Source: Chaetoderma sp. LZ-2023a (taxonomy: Eukaryota > Mollusca > Caudofoveata > Chaetodermatida > Chaetodermatidae). Taken from it: DNA of 64,000 bases. Location of the stretch: assembly GCA_034401795.1 (NCBI GenBank), contig CM067360.1, positions 122,746,430-122,810,429 of the forward strand, written 5' to 3'. Positions 44,795 to 54,079 of this stretch are shown piece by piece. Under the pieces are notes generated by a model. The model saw nothing but the letters and a program-made list of their open reading frames with translations, was not told the origin of the DNA and searched no databases. Within the stretch, counting starts at the first letter, position 1; every line of letters begins with the position of its first letter. The position numbers and the translations under genes were made by a program.

Positions 44795-46726
44795 ATGAAA
44801 CGGAAGTATCTGGGTCATCACTGTGTGGCGTGCGCTAAGTGTAAGGTCGGGAGCCCTTGTGATGTGTGCGTTCAGTGGTCGTCGGCATTGGTGGCGGAGT
44901 TCGACAAGGATCGACGGGCGAGGCTGGAGCGTATCGAGAGGGACAAGGCAGTGAAGCTGCAGCAGGCTTCGTTGGTAGGACTGGAAGGTCGGCTGAATGA
45001 GAGGATGGATTCAGCACTGGGCGTATGGGCGGCCCAGTTCAAGGCCATGTTTGACTCGTTGCAGTCCACGGTCCCGGTGAGGCAGGCTGGTGCAGGACAA
45101 CCATTAGGTGGTCCGGCTAGTTCTGCTGAGGGTCATGCACCTGCCCCTTCTCTGTCCTCGGATCAAGAGCCGTCGGTAGAGGAGGAAGATTTGCTGTTGA
45201 TGGAAGATTCCGGCATGCCGGATCTTTCAATGTCGGCGATGCCTAGTACGTCCCAGGGGTCTCCCTCGGGATTTGTACGGGTTTGCCAGGCGGATGGTGA
45301 TGTCGACGTTCCGTCGGGCATTTTTCATCCGCGATTTGTGCAACCGGATATGCCAGCGGAGCCGTGGTTTGCGGTTCCTGCTGCTATCCCGGCGGCGTTA
45401 GGTGCGGCTCCTATCGGAGTGACAGTGCCAGCCGTAAGTGAGGCGGTCGTAGTCCCGGATCCCGTGGTGGAGCCGATGGACTGCGGGGAATCCGTATCTG
45501 ACGATTCGTTGGATACTGGTGCCGCTGCTAGTCGCGCTATGGATGCGCTCTGTCCTGGTAGAGACGTATATCGTAGCGTTCAGCAAGGATCGTCGGTGGC
45601 CCTCTCATCTAAGGGAGAGAGGGAAGATGAAAACGGAAGTTCTTTGATGGACGATTCCGCTTTCTGCACCGAAGCTGAATGGGTGCAGGTTCTTGGGTGG
45701 ATGACCAATCGTCTCGGGTTGGCATCTGATCTAGGATCTCGGCGCGATCCGGCGATGGAGCGGATGTCAGAGCGTGCGGCTAGCGCTCTGTCCAGTGGCT
45801 CTTCTGCCATGCCTACACTCCCGTTGGACATGCAGACTTCTGACATGTTGGAAGTTGCGGCATACCGTCTGGTTCAGCCAGACTATGCGTTGCCCAAGGC
45901 CCCGAAGGGGATAAGGAGTAGGGTCCGTTTTCCAGAGCAGGCTTATCATCAGTACGCCAGGGTTCCACGGCTTTCCGTTGCGGAACGTGAGGCGCTGAAT
46001 AGGCCGTTGGCTGGGAAGGCCAAGGGGCGGTCACATCCTTTGGTTTCTCAGACCAACAAAGACCCGTTCAATGAGCTCACGCTCATTGAGGATGCGGCTA
46101 GGGCAGCCATGGCTGCGTTGTCGCACGGGTGTACCGTCTTGCAGGGTATGCTGGACTGCTCGGCGGAAGGCGGACAGGTGCCAGAGGCTGCTCCCGGAGT
46201 TGTTCGGGACACCATGCGCCTGTCTCAGGATTGCCTGGCCAGGGTGATCACGAGAACTTTAGCAGAGCGACGGAGAATGGTTCTCGATTGTGTGGAACCA
46301 GGACCAAAGATGAGGGCTGCGTTATCCTCTGCGCCTTTCATAGGTCCAGGCTTGTTCGGCGGCTCGGCACGGCAAGCGCTCTCTAAGGTTGCGTCAATGG
46401 TGGCGGAGCAGGAAGTGGTTGGCAAGTCGTGGAAGTCGACCAAGAGGACTCAGCCGCAACAGTCCTATCGTCAGCATCGGCAGGAGCTGCAGCGACAGCG
46501 TCCTAGATCGCCCTTCCGTCCTTCTGCCCGTGATGCCCATAGGCCATCCGGAGCACAAGGGCCTGGCCGTTCGTCCGCATACAAGCCCTCTAGTAAGAGG
46601 CCGTATGAGGACGACAGGAAGGGTGGCGGTTCGGGCCAAGGCGGCTACCGTAAGGATAGTTGTGGCGGCGGTTCCGGACCGTCATACCACAAGAAGCCGC
46701 GGGGCGGCCGTGGGGCTCGTTCCTGA
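44795..46726 (+). CDS. DIRS-A ORF1, gag-like protein
   Basis: 644 codons from the first in-frame ATG; the frame is open from about 44675 but without an earlier ATG. A cysteine cluster at residues 10-25 (CVACAKCKVGSPCDVC) is followed by a coiled-coil-like stretch rich in Arg, Glu and Lys, then a long acidic Ser/Pro linker (DQEPSVEEEDLLL). A conserved-looking middle follows (LEVAAYRLVQPDY, TLIEDAARAAMAALSHG). The C-terminus is basic and Gly/Arg-rich (KKPRGGRGARS), as expected for nucleic-acid binding. It overlaps the next frame. GC is higher than in the neighbourhood, so codon use differs from RIOK2. Confidence 0.8.
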   Translation: MKRKYLGHHCVACAKCKVGSPCDVCVQWSSALVAEFDKDRRARLERIERDKAVKLQQASLVGLEGRLNERMDSALGVWAAQFKAMFDSLQSTVPVRQAGAGQPLGGPASSAEGHAPAPSLSSDQEPSVEEEDLLLMEDSGMPDLSMSAMPSTSQGSPSGFVRVCQADGDVDVPSGIFHPRFVQPDMPAEPWFAVPAAIPAALGAAPIGVTVPAVSEAVVVPDPVVEPMDCGESVSDDSLDTGAAASRAMDALCPGRDVYRSVQQGSSVALSSKGEREDENGSSLMDDSAFCTEAEWVQVLGWMTNRLGLASDLGSRRDPAMERMSERAASALSSGSSAMPTLPLDMQTSDMLEVAAYRLVQPDYALPKAPKGIRSRVRFPEQAYHQYARVPRLSVAEREALNRPLAGKAKGRSHPLVSQTNKDPFNELTLIEDAARAAMAALSHGCTVLQGMLDCSAEGGQVPEAAPGVVRDTMRLSQDCLARVITRTLAERRRMVLDCVEPGPKMRAALSSAPFIGPGLFGGSARQALSKVASMVAEQEVVGKSWKSTKRTQPQQSYRQHRQELQRQRPRSPFRPSARDAHRPSGAQGPGRSSAYKPSSKRPYEDDRKGGGSGQGGYRKDSCGGGSGPSYHKKPRGGRGARS

Positions 46727-48896
46727 CGGGTTTCCGGCAGAACCAATACCGGCGGCTTTGGAAACAAATGGAGTCGAGAATCTTCACCCAAGCGATTTAG
46801 CGTCTTGTCGGCTAATCTCGACCGACAACTGTGTGCAGATTCCTTCCGTCGGAGGCAGACTTCAGCTATTCCTAAACCAATGGGAACAGGTCGTGCGCGA
46901 CTGTTTAGTCTGTCAGTGGATAAGAAACGGCTACGATCCGGACTGGCTCATCCTTCAATCGTTAGTTCCGTTAACCTCGACTCCAATATGGACTCCTATT
47001 CCAAGGGAATTAGACCGTCTAGTCGCCATTCAGTCAGAGATAGAATCGCTTCGTCAGAAGAATGCGATTCACCTAGTCACCGATCAGTCATCACTGGGCT
47101 TCTATTCGATCATGTTCCTAGTTCCGAAGCGTACCGGAGGGTGGAGACCAATTCTCAATCTCAAACCGTTGAACAAATTTATTCTTTCTCCCAGATTTCA
47201 GATGGAGACGGTAGCAGCGGTGATGACAGGGCTGAGGAAAGGCATGTGGGCGGTATCGATAGATCTGAAGGATGCTTATTTTCATATTCCAATGTCAATT
47301 CCTTTTCAGAAGTACCTGCGATTTGCATTCCAAGACAATGTTTGGGAATTCAATGCTCTTCCATTTGGCCTGACCACGGCTCCGAGGGTCTTCACCAAGG
47401 TGGTTCTCGCCATGACTTCTTTACTTCGCAGGAGAAACGTAGCTGTTCACACTTACATAGACGACTGGCTGCTAAAGGCGGGGAATCCAGTCACTCTGCG
47501 CAGCAATCTGATAGTAGTCCTAGACTTGTTAAAGAAGCTAGGATGGATTGTGAATCTAGAGAAATCAGAACTGACTCCATCCCAGGAGTTTGTTTATATG
47601 GGAATTTTTTTCAATCTCAGGGACGGCGTAGCTTTTCCAGCGGAAAGCAGAGTCAGAAGCCTGATTGCAGTGTTGGAGTCGGTTTCTCTAGGAGCCTATT
47701 TGACGGCGCGTCAATTTCTCAGAATACTGGGTTTGCTAGTATCTCTGGAGAAGGTGGTGCCATATGCGGCACTCAGACGCAGGCCGATTCAGATGTATTT
47801 GATGTCGTTCTGGTCACAGAGAACAGATCCGTTATCTCTGAGAATACCAGTAAAAGAACCATTGATATTCCACCTTCAGTGGTGGTTATCGGAACAGAAT
47901 CTTCTGCGAGGTGTTCCTCTACAACCTCCTCAACCTCAGATGTCCATATTCACGGATGCATCATTGACAGGTTGGGGAGCGGTATTGGACAATCAGTCAG
48001 TGTCAGGGGAATGGGATCGGACCAATGCGCAGAAACATATCAATGTGCTCGAGTTATTAGCGGTGGTATTTGCACTGCAGAAGTTCGAGAGTCTAATTCA
48101 AGACAAGATTGTCCTAGTAAGGACAGACAACTCAACAGTGGTGTCTTATTTGAACTGCCAAGGCGGGACGAGATCACCAGAGTTGTGTATGATGGTTTGG
48201 AACCTTCTGCTGTGGTGCCAAGAGAGGAATATTATTCTTCGGGCAGCACACATTCCAGGAAGATTGAACATCTTAGCGGATGCTCTCAGTCGAAGGACGG
48301 TTTGTCGTCCGACGGAATGGCAGCTCAACCAAGTGGTAGCGGAGGTTCTATTCAAACAATGGGGCAAGCCAAATGTCGACCTATTTGCGATGAATCAAAA
48401 CGCAAAGATGGTCACTTACGTGTCACCGATCCCGGACCCGTTAGCTCTAGCAGTAGACGCACTGGCGATAAGTTGGAAGGGAATGTACGCGTATGCGTAT
48501 CCTCCAACAATTCTCATCCCGAAAGTTCTGGCAAAGATAAGAGAGGGGATGTGCCAAGTACTACTGATCGCCCCTTATTGGCCAGGCCGATCATGGTTTA
48601 CGGATCTGCTGGACCTTCTGGTCTGCAGTCCAATCCCTCTTCCAGACACAAGAGATATAATCTCTCAGAACAAGGGTCTGTACCTTCACGACAGACCAGA
48701 AATGTTCAAATTGACTGCATGGATGTTGTCAAGCAGCGTGCAATTGAGGGTGGCTTTTCTGAGCAAGCAGCGAAGTTTGTTGCTTCAGCCAGAAGAGTTT
48801 CAACCACAAAGACATATAATTATAGAATCAACAAATTTGCACAGTGGTGTGAGAGAAGAGATATTGATCCCTTTTCTGCATCTGTTCAACACGTAG
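46389..48896 (+). CDS. DIRS-A ORF2: reverse transcriptase, RNase H and methylase-like domain
   Basis: The frame overlaps the gag end; the functional start is unclear and may use a downstream ATG or recoding. RT motifs: NLKPLNKFI, SIDLKDAYFHIP (first Asp), ALPFGLTTAPRVFTKV and the catalytic YIDDWLL (about 47450-47475). RNase H: IFTDASLTGWG, ELLAVVFAL, VRTDNSTVVSYLN and LNILADALSR, which supply the D-E-D-D residues. The last part, WGKPNVDLFA through AYAYPPTILIPKVLAKI and LLIAPYWPGRSWFTDLL, is the methylase-like domain typical of DIRS. It makes cDNA and removes template RNA. No frameshift or stop interrupts it. Confidence 0.9.
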   Translation: MRQWWRSRKWLASRGSRPRGLSRNSPIVSIGRSCSDSVLDRPSVLLPVMPIGHPEHKGLAVRPHTSPLVRGRMRTTGRVAVRAKAATVRIVVAAVPDRHTTRSRGAAVGLVPDGFPAEPIPAALETNGVENLHPSDLASCRLISTDNCVQIPSVGGRLQLFLNQWEQVVRDCLVCQWIRNGYDPDWLILQSLVPLTSTPIWTPIPRELDRLVAIQSEIESLRQKNAIHLVTDQSSLGFYSIMFLVPKRTGGWRPILNLKPLNKFILSPRFQMETVAAVMTGLRKGMWAVSIDLKDAYFHIPMSIPFQKYLRFAFQDNVWEFNALPFGLTTAPRVFTKVVLAMTSLLRRRNVAVHTYIDDWLLKAGNPVTLRSNLIVVLDLLKKLGWIVNLEKSELTPSQEFVYMGIFFNLRDGVAFPAESRVRSLIAVLESVSLGAYLTARQFLRILGLLVSLEKVVPYAALRRRPIQMYLMSFWSQRTDPLSLRIPVKEPLIFHLQWWLSEQNLLRGVPLQPPQPQMSIFTDASLTGWGAVLDNQSVSGEWDRTNAQKHINVLELLAVVFALQKFESLIQDKIVLVRTDNSTVVSYLNCQGGTRSPELCMMVWNLLLWCQERNIILRAAHIPGRLNILADALSRRTVCRPTEWQLNQVVAEVLFKQWGKPNVDLFAMNQNAKMVTYVSPIPDPLALAVDALAISWKGMYAYAYPPTILIPKVLAKIREGMCQVLLIAPYWPGRSWFTDLLDLLVCSPIPLPDTRDIISQNKGLYLHDRPEMFKLTAWMLSSSVQLRVAFLSKQRSLLLQPEEFQPQRHIIIESTNLHSGVREEILIPFLHLFNT

Positions 48897-49744
48897 CAGA
48901 TTTTATCTGTCATTTATACGAAGTTGACAAACTTGTACCTTCTACCCTAGCAGCATATAAGTCTGCATTAGCTTCGGTCATTCCTAGTCTCACCATTGAG
49001 GGAGTGGAGAATGACACCTTGAATGAAGTTATCAAAGGAATGAGCAATCTGCGACCCAGACAGCCAATTCCTATCCCATCATGGAATTTATCTCTTGTTC
49101 TACAGGTTTTAGGGCATGCTCCCTTTGAACCGATTAGATCTATTGACATTAAACTGTTAACTATTAAATCAGTTTTCTTGGTTGCAGCAGCGTCGGCGAG
49201 AAGGAGAAGCGAGATTCATGCGCTTTCTGCCGAACAAGACCGTTTTGTCGTCACGGGTGAAGGTTTAAGATTACTTCCACGTCTTTGTTTCCTGGCAAAG
49301 AATCAGTCACTTAAATATCCAGGACAGCCGATCAATTTGCCAAGTTTAACTAGACATGACCCAAATTCTTGTGCTTGGTGTCCTGTCAGATGTCTGAAGA
49401 TGTATAAGAAACGTACTTCTGAGTGGAGAGACGACCCGAAATCTCTGTGGTTATGTCTCAAAGCTCCCCATTTACGTGCTTCGAAAGATACTATTTCTCG
49501 TTGGATAGTTGACGCTATTCAGATGTCGCACAAGATCGCTACAGGAAAGCAGATTGATCGTGCGAATGCCCATGAGGTCCGAGCACTAGCAGCATCATCG
49601 GCCCTTTATACGGGTGTCTCATTAGAGCAGGTGATGTCTGTAGCACAATCGCATGCCGAGTCGTCATTCACTGATTTCTACCTTCGTGACATCTCCAGCA
49701 CTCTTAATCCAGTAGCCGTCGCCAATCTGTCGAACTTAAACTAA
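46805..49744 (+). CDS. DIRS-A ORF3: tyrosine recombinase, with long upstream overlap of ORF2
   Basis: The recombinase proper is at about 48720-49744. A core-binding domain (TKTYNYRINKFAQWC, TLAAYKSALASVIPSL, KGMSNLRPRQP) leads to the catalytic domain with Arg in ASARRRSEIHALS, His-x-x-Arg in NAHEVRALAASS, a further His in AQSHAESSF and the nucleophile Tyr in DFYLRDIS. It integrates the circular cDNA. The same frame is open for a further 1.9 kb upstream, wholly over the RT/RNase H frame. That part is Ser-rich with no domain and may not be translated. In Dictyostelium DIRS-1 a similar overlap is known. Confidence 0.88.
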   Translation: MSANLDRQLCADSFRRRQTSAIPKPMGTGRARLFSLSVDKKRLRSGLAHPSIVSSVNLDSNMDSYSKGIRPSSRHSVRDRIASSEECDSPSHRSVITGLLFDHVPSSEAYRRVETNSQSQTVEQIYSFSQISDGDGSSGDDRAEERHVGGIDRSEGCLFSYSNVNSFSEVPAICIPRQCLGIQCSSIWPDHGSEGLHQGGSRHDFFTSQEKRSCSHLHRRLAAKGGESSHSAQQSDSSPRLVKEARMDCESREIRTDSIPGVCLYGNFFQSQGRRSFSSGKQSQKPDCSVGVGFSRSLFDGASISQNTGFASISGEGGAICGTQTQADSDVFDVVLVTENRSVISENTSKRTIDIPPSVVVIGTESSARCSSTTSSTSDVHIHGCIIDRLGSGIGQSVSVRGMGSDQCAETYQCARVISGGICTAEVRESNSRQDCPSKDRQLNSGVLFELPRRDEITRVVYDGLEPSAVVPREEYYSSGSTHSRKIEHLSGCSQSKDGLSSDGMAAQPSGSGGSIQTMGQAKCRPICDESKRKDGHLRVTDPGPVSSSSRRTGDKLEGNVRVCVSSNNSHPESSGKDKRGDVPSTTDRPLLARPIMVYGSAGPSGLQSNPSSRHKRYNLSEQGSVPSRQTRNVQIDCMDVVKQRAIEGGFSEQAAKFVASARRVSTTKTYNYRINKFAQWCERRDIDPFSASVQHVADFICHLYEVDKLVPSTLAAYKSALASVIPSLTIEGVENDTLNEVIKGMSNLRPRQPIPIPSWNLSLVLQVLGHAPFEPIRSIDIKLLTIKSVFLVAAASARRRSEIHALSAEQDRFVVTGEGLRLLPRLCFLAKNQSLKYPGQPINLPSLTRHDPNSCAWCPVRCLKMYKKRTSEWRDDPKSLWLCLKAPHLRASKDTISRWIVDAIQMSHKIATGKQIDRANAHEVRALAASSALYTGVSLEQVMSVAQSHAESSFTDFYLRDISSTLNPVAVANLSNLN

Positions 49745-50353
49745 GCCACGTCCGACCACTACTTCGCACACATCACAAAAGTCTTCCGCCTACACTGACC
49801 AAGCGCTATGCACATGACTGAGTACGACCGTGGATTGGGCCTAGCTCCTGTGATGATCAAGAACAAGATCAAACACTCAAAAATGGTGAGTGTTTACATT
49901 AATTAAGTGACTATAAATATGTTTACTTACAGTCGAAATACCAGACTGAGTAAGTGAATAGTCTGGTACAAGAGTATACTTATCCTCTCATACAGACATG
50001 AGACTCATTCCAATTTGAAAATCTAATCGATATACTGATAGTTTTTTTCAAAGATTTGAAGTTGTAGTAGCTTCTTTGCACTCTACTGGACTGCCCTAGC
50101 TGAGACTTGGGGCTGACACGGGTCTGGTGGGTGTTGCATCCCCATGGACATCCCTCTGGTTTTGTGCGGACAAAAGAGGGGGGGAGCGCGGTCTAGACCA
50201 TAGAAGTTTAGCACTCTATGAGTCAGATAGCAGAACCCAAGCGTATGCCAGGGTTTTAGTCTCTTCACAACCTTCTCTGTTGGATGGTTGATGAGTGCTG
50301 GTTCGAGCCTCACCTCCTCCCACCGGCATTTCCTGGCTGTCGAAATCCGGAGT
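49745..50353 (+). other. DIRS-A 3' non-coding region
   Basis: Between the recombinase stop and the internal complementary region. Short minus-strand frames here are shadows. The sequence TTCGAGCCTCACC near 50303 is a weak B-box look-alike, with no other tRNA feature. Confidence 0.6.
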
Positions 50354-50454
50354 TTATCATAATAGTACATCTGGTAAGTATTATTCGAAGTAGAATCAAA
50401 AAAGCATCCGCTTTTGTTTCTACGAGAATTCTTAATACTTACCAGATGTACTAT
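50354..50454. repeat. DIRS-A internal complementary region
   Basis: The left half (TTATCATAATAGTACATC to GAAGTAGAA) is the complement of the element's left end. The right half (TCAAAAAAGCATCCGC to GATGTACTAT) is the complement of its right end. The two meet at the point where the ends would join in a circle. This is the diagnostic feature of DIRS elements and fixes both termini to the base. Confidence 0.93.
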
Positions 50455-50527
50455 GGCCCTGCCTCAGCCGCCCCGCTGAGGTGAGGCTGAGCTGCTTTCG
50501 CAGTTTGCTAAGGCAAATATAAGACAA

Positions 50528-50680
50528 ATCTGACTGTGATTGCGAATTGACTCGGTACCTGCGGCTATGGTATTCCCGGACACAGTATGGGCAGGACCAG
50601 GAGAGTGCGGAGTTTTAATTGTTTATTTTGAGCTAGACTAGATAATAGACATTATCATAATAGTACATCTGGTAAGTATT
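50528..50680. repeat. DIRS-A right inverted terminal repeat
   Basis: AATCTGACTGTGATT to GGTAAGTATT, the complement of 43940-44092. The 42-base tip that follows (AAGAATTCTCGTAG to TTTTTTGATTCT) is unique to this end. Confidence 0.92.
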
Positions 50681-50953
50681 AAGAATTCTCGTAGAAACAA
50701 AAGCGGATGCTTTTTTGATTCTGTGGTGGCCTTGAGAAATGTCCATATGCAGAACAAGAATTATTTTTTTACCGTGACTCAGTGAGTGGTCAAAACTGGC
50801 CTCTGAAATCAAATTGTCTTGAGAAATGACCATTTGCAAGCCAAGAGAAGACTACTTTAAGATTTTACCACTGGAATAACAGGCTTGATAACCAAGCTAA
50901 TCATTACAGTTCTAAATGTTAAAAAATTGCCATGGCTTGAAAATGGGCATTTA

Positions 50954-51149
50954 TTAACCCTTTAATGGTCAAATCAGCCATAACCAGCCTCTGCAGTGTT
51001 CCTGAGAAATGCCCTTTTGCTGACTAAGAGAATACTATTTTTGAAAATTTATCACTGGAATAACTGGCGCCCAGAATACTCTTGATCAGCAAATTGACAT
51101 TTTATGAGGCAATTGGAATTTTCTCGACCAAATTTTCCCATTAAAGGGT
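50954..51149 (+). mobile_element. piggyBac-like MITE, tandem with the DIRS-split copy
   Basis: TTAACCCTTTAATGGTCAAA to CCCATTAAAGGGTT, with a shortened right arm. It shares its left TTAA with the preceding copy, the third such tandem junction in the window. Confidence 0.75.
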
Positions 51150-51198
51150 TCACCAGAAATTTACATTTTCTTGACAAATATTGGACAGTAAAGGGTTG
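51148..51198 (+). mobile_element. piggyBac-like MITE deletion derivative
   Basis: Only the two ends remain: TTCACCAGAAATTTACATTT followed by GGACAGTAAAGGGTTG. Confidence 0.5.
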
Positions 51199-51456
51199 TA
51201 AAGCTGGAGCTTTACTTACCTTTAACTACCTTGTTCCGCTGTTCACAATGGGGAAAAATTCTCAATCCTTGTTCCACTGAAGATCAAAGAAATGATGAAA
51301 ACACCATACAACCTTTACTTACATACAGTAAATAAGTCAAACCAGGTCATTTTGGATTTGATTAAATTGTTTATTCATTCACTTAAAAAAGTTGAATGTC
51401 ATTGTTATTGAATGCTGCCATATTGATATAATGCAGAGTTTGCTCAAACAATCACC

Positions 51457-51681
51457 AACACAGACAGTAGCGCAAACCACCACTGATTACCAGCATGAGC
51501 AATATTATATAGGACCAAGATTAAGTTTACTTTACTGTTGATTTTGAGATTTGTATTGTTATCGATGATCAATAACAATACAAGTCCAGTCTCTAGAACA
51601 AAAGTAAACTATCTTGGTCCTATATAATATTGCCCATGCTGGTGATCAGCGGTGTTTTATGGTTATGCTACTGTCTGTGTT
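51457..51681. repeat. Large imperfect palindrome, about 225 bp
   Basis: AACACAGACAGTAGC pairs with GCTACTGTCTGTGTT. Inside, CAATATTATATAGGACCAAG pairs with its inverse, then GTATTGTTATCGATGATC forms the tip. Likely a MITE. No coding capacity; the frame at 51614-51817 is incidental. Confidence 0.75.
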
Positions 51682-51849
51682 GATGAATGATGTTGCTGGT
51701 CACAGGTCATATATTACTGATAGTGGTCTTTCAAATTTTTGTCCTACTGTTCTAGATTTCGTACGTTTATTTTTGCAACATTTGTTTGTGGTCTGGCTAT
51801 GTTTCAACAGTAGCTGAAATAGAAAGTGAAACAAATACACCTGGAGTGA

Positions 51850-52425
51850 TAACCATTACATAATGGACCTTTCCATTTTATCCATCAATCATGATGTCAT
51901 AATCAACTACATGATGCATAAGGATGACAACATAATCAATGACATAATGAATGACGTAGATAAGTTTGTCAATCTTCACAGACACTTAATTGATGACGGA
52001 CTATATGTATTCTATTTAACCCTTTAATGGACAAATTTGGTGAAGAAAATTTTAATATCCACTTATTGAATGTCCAATTAGAGGCCAAGAGAATGCAATT
52101 TTAGAAAATTTATGACAAATTACTGGCTCGGTCATTGAGCCAGTCATTTGTGGTGAATTTTCGAAAATTCTATTCTCTTGTCCTGTAAATGGACATTCCA
52201 CAAGGCTATGCATAACAGAGGCCAGTTCTGGTCGGCATGATGTCGAATATTTTAAAACTAATTTGACTGGGAGTTGTTGCTGTCATATCAACAGCTTACA
52301 TGTATAGTTTTCAGGAATTTGAGATTCAGAGAGTACAGAGATCGATCCCAGTGCAGGTAAAGCTTGGGTGGAGCTTAGCTAGAGATGGGCGGGGCATAGC
52401 TAAAACTGGATTCCTCCATTGGGCA
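51850..52425. mobile_element. Family B element interrupted by a piggyBac-like MITE
   Basis: The left part has ATCATGATGTCATAATCAAC (51888). The right part has TTTAAAACTAATTTGACTGG, then GATCGATCCC, GGTGGAGCTTAGCTAGAGAT and the end GGATTCCTCCATTGG. The MITE lies between them, so it is the younger insertion here. Confidence 0.65.
52016..52243 (+). mobile_element. piggyBac-like palindromic MITE
   Basis: TTAACCCTTTAATGGACAAA, hairpin GGCTCGGTCATTGAGCC, and the right tail CAGAGGCCAGTTCTGG. It sits within a family B element (51850-52425). Confidence 0.8.
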
Positions 52426-52437
52426 AAACTATAAGTA

Positions 52438-52640
52438 AGACTGAGCGGTGGTAGTGAACACCTGACCTAGCACTGTAATATTAGCATGACAAAATAGCAA
52501 TCTATCTGTGTTGGTACAAGTACATTATGTAATAAATTATTAAAAAGTGTACCAACACAAATACTGATAGAATGCTACATGTATTTTGACATGATACTGG
52601 TGCACTGCCCGGTCAAGTGTTTACTACTACCACTCAGTCT
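52438..52640. repeat. Large imperfect palindrome, about 200 bp
   Basis: AGACTGAGCGGTGGTAGT pairs with ACTACCACTCAGTCT. Inner arms GTTGGTACA and TGTACCAAC surround an AT-rich tip. Probably a MITE. Confidence 0.75.
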
Positions 52641-53065
52641 CACGCCACAATAATAAATTAGCTACTATAATCTCACTCGGTCTGAGTACAGCGTACATCG
52701 CTCATAGTGATATTCACTATACCACCACGTACCTCACCGATAATATTTGTTATAATAAACCAGCACGATTATAATCATGCCAGTTTATTCATTCATTTTG
52801 TTGGGTGACATGCATTGTGGTACCTGATAAGCATGCTGGATTATTCATTAATTTTTCTGGCTGGCATGCATGGTGGTTAGACAACAAAACAGCCCGTAAG
52901 CCTATTTATACCTGGAAACGCCTCAGCTGCTCTCGGAGAACATCTAGACTTCAGTTTTCCGGTGGCGAGTTGGTGTTTCCAGGTGAGTGACCGCTGAGGA
53001 CAGTGAATCGCGCATGTCAGGAGAGTGAAAGACTGATTCAAGTCAGACCACCAATGACCGATAGG

Positions 53066-53240
53066 AAAATATCTATTTGCAGAACAAGAGAAGACTATTT
53101 TTGAAAATTTATGACTGGAATGACTGGCTCGGTTATCGAGACAGTCATTCCAGTGATAAATTTTCAAAAATAGCCTTTTCTTGGTCTGCAAATAAATATT
53201 TCTCAACACCACTGCAGAAACCGGTTTTGGATGATATGAG
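53066..53240 (+). mobile_element. piggyBac-like palindromic MITE
   Basis: AAAATATCTATTTGCAGAAC, the full hairpin GGCTCGGTTATCGAGACAGT and the tail ACACCACTGCAGAAACCGG. Both arms are long and well paired; the terminal CCCTTTAA ends are lost. Confidence 0.75.
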
Positions 53241-53790
53241 CCGGGTTCTGCCGATCCGGTTGCTTAGTGGGGTGAATTGTCCCACTTCCTCAAGAAATCA
53301 TGGGTCATTTTGACAAATGTTGGATCAAGTACATACATGGAAGATAACCATGTGTAAAGGTAATGATTGGATGGTGTGAATTTTAGAGCACTAGATGGTG
53401 CAAGGGCCCTGCCTCCGCAAAACCCTGCATGAGTGTTAAAGAAAATTTTATTTTAGTATGACGTTGAATTAATTACCTACCTACCTTTAAAATCTCCGAG
53501 TCCTTTCTTTATCTCCATGTTTTGAAAAAATTAGGATACATTTGTCCATCCATTCATCATGCTATCTCCTCCCAAACATTGGGTGGAATTCAACCAAATT
53601 TGGTATGTGGGTTATCCATATGATTGTGGATTGGCTGAGATTGGTGTCTTCCAGATTTATCTAGATTTCCCATAGTCCTGCCCACACTCTCGCACATCAT
53701 TTGACACCCTCTCAATAGTTTTAAATTAAGCCAGATGAGCCACTACATTTAGATAGGACTAGTGATTACTAGATTCTACTATAGCCCTTC
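53241..53790. other. Spacer with weak HINE-like phrases
   Basis: GGTGGAATTCAACCAAATTTGG near 53581-53602 resembles the pearl/HINE-like units. Nothing else is recognised. Confidence 0.4.
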
Positions 53791-53794
53791 AAAT

Positions 53795-53951
53795 CTTTAC
53801 AGACCAAGGGAAGACTATTTTTTTAATTTTACCACTGAAATGACTTGCTCAATTATCGAGCCAGTCATTCTACTGGTAAATTTCCAAAAATAGTCCTTGC
53901 TCTGTTCACAGTAGAGGAATTTTTTGACCACCTTGACCATTAAAGGGTTGA
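53795..53951 (+). mobile_element. piggyBac-like MITE, partial
   Basis: Both arms are present (TTTTACCACTGAAATGACTT and inverse) and the right end is CCATTAAAGGGTTG. The left terminus is absent. Confidence 0.72.
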
Positions 53952-54079
53952 CATGTCAAATTGTTACCATTGGGTTGGTCAGTTACAAATTGTACTAGCC
54001 CTGGTCAATTTCTGCTAACCTCGCGCTCATGTTAATTTTAACCCCTGCTCTCACAGATCATTTCGCCTTAAGACCTCCA

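Larger units (their letters stand above)
43927..50722 (+). mobile_element. Near-intact DIRS-type tyrosine recombinase retroelement (DIRS-A)
   Basis: A 6.8-kb element with all parts of a DIRS: 153-bp inverted terminal repeats, unique tips (16 bases left, 42 right), gag, RT/RNase H/methylase-like and recombinase frames without frameshifts, and an internal complementary region that joins the complements of both tips. DIRS elements copy through RNA, form a circular DNA and integrate it with a tyrosine recombinase. There is no target duplication. Both tips share TTCT, which occurs once in the uninterrupted target. The three long frames and well matched ITRs suggest recent insertion. Confidence 0.93.
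43893..50957 (+). mobile_element. piggyBac-like MITE split by the intact DIRS element
   Basis: The left 34 bases (TTGACCCTTTAACACTCCAG to AAACATG) and the right part from 50723 (GTGGTGGCCTTGAGAAATG) to TTAA at 50954-50957 form one MITE. With a single TTCT between them the join matches the intact copy at 37715-37740. Part of the right half is itself rearranged: two MITE-like left arms occur in series. Confidence 0.8.

Noticed and set aside
44835..46639. Several minus-strand frames opposite the DIRS gag
   Set aside because: They are shadows of a GC-rich coding frame on the plus strand and have no domain features.
50290..50340. tRNA-like B-box sequence (TTCGAGCCTC)
   Set aside because: No A box, cloverleaf arms or acceptor stem could be folded around it; it lies in DIRS 3' non-coding DNA.
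50633..50839. Minus-strand frame across the DIRS right end
   Set aside because: It reads through the inverted repeat and into the MITE; a by-product of repeated sequence.
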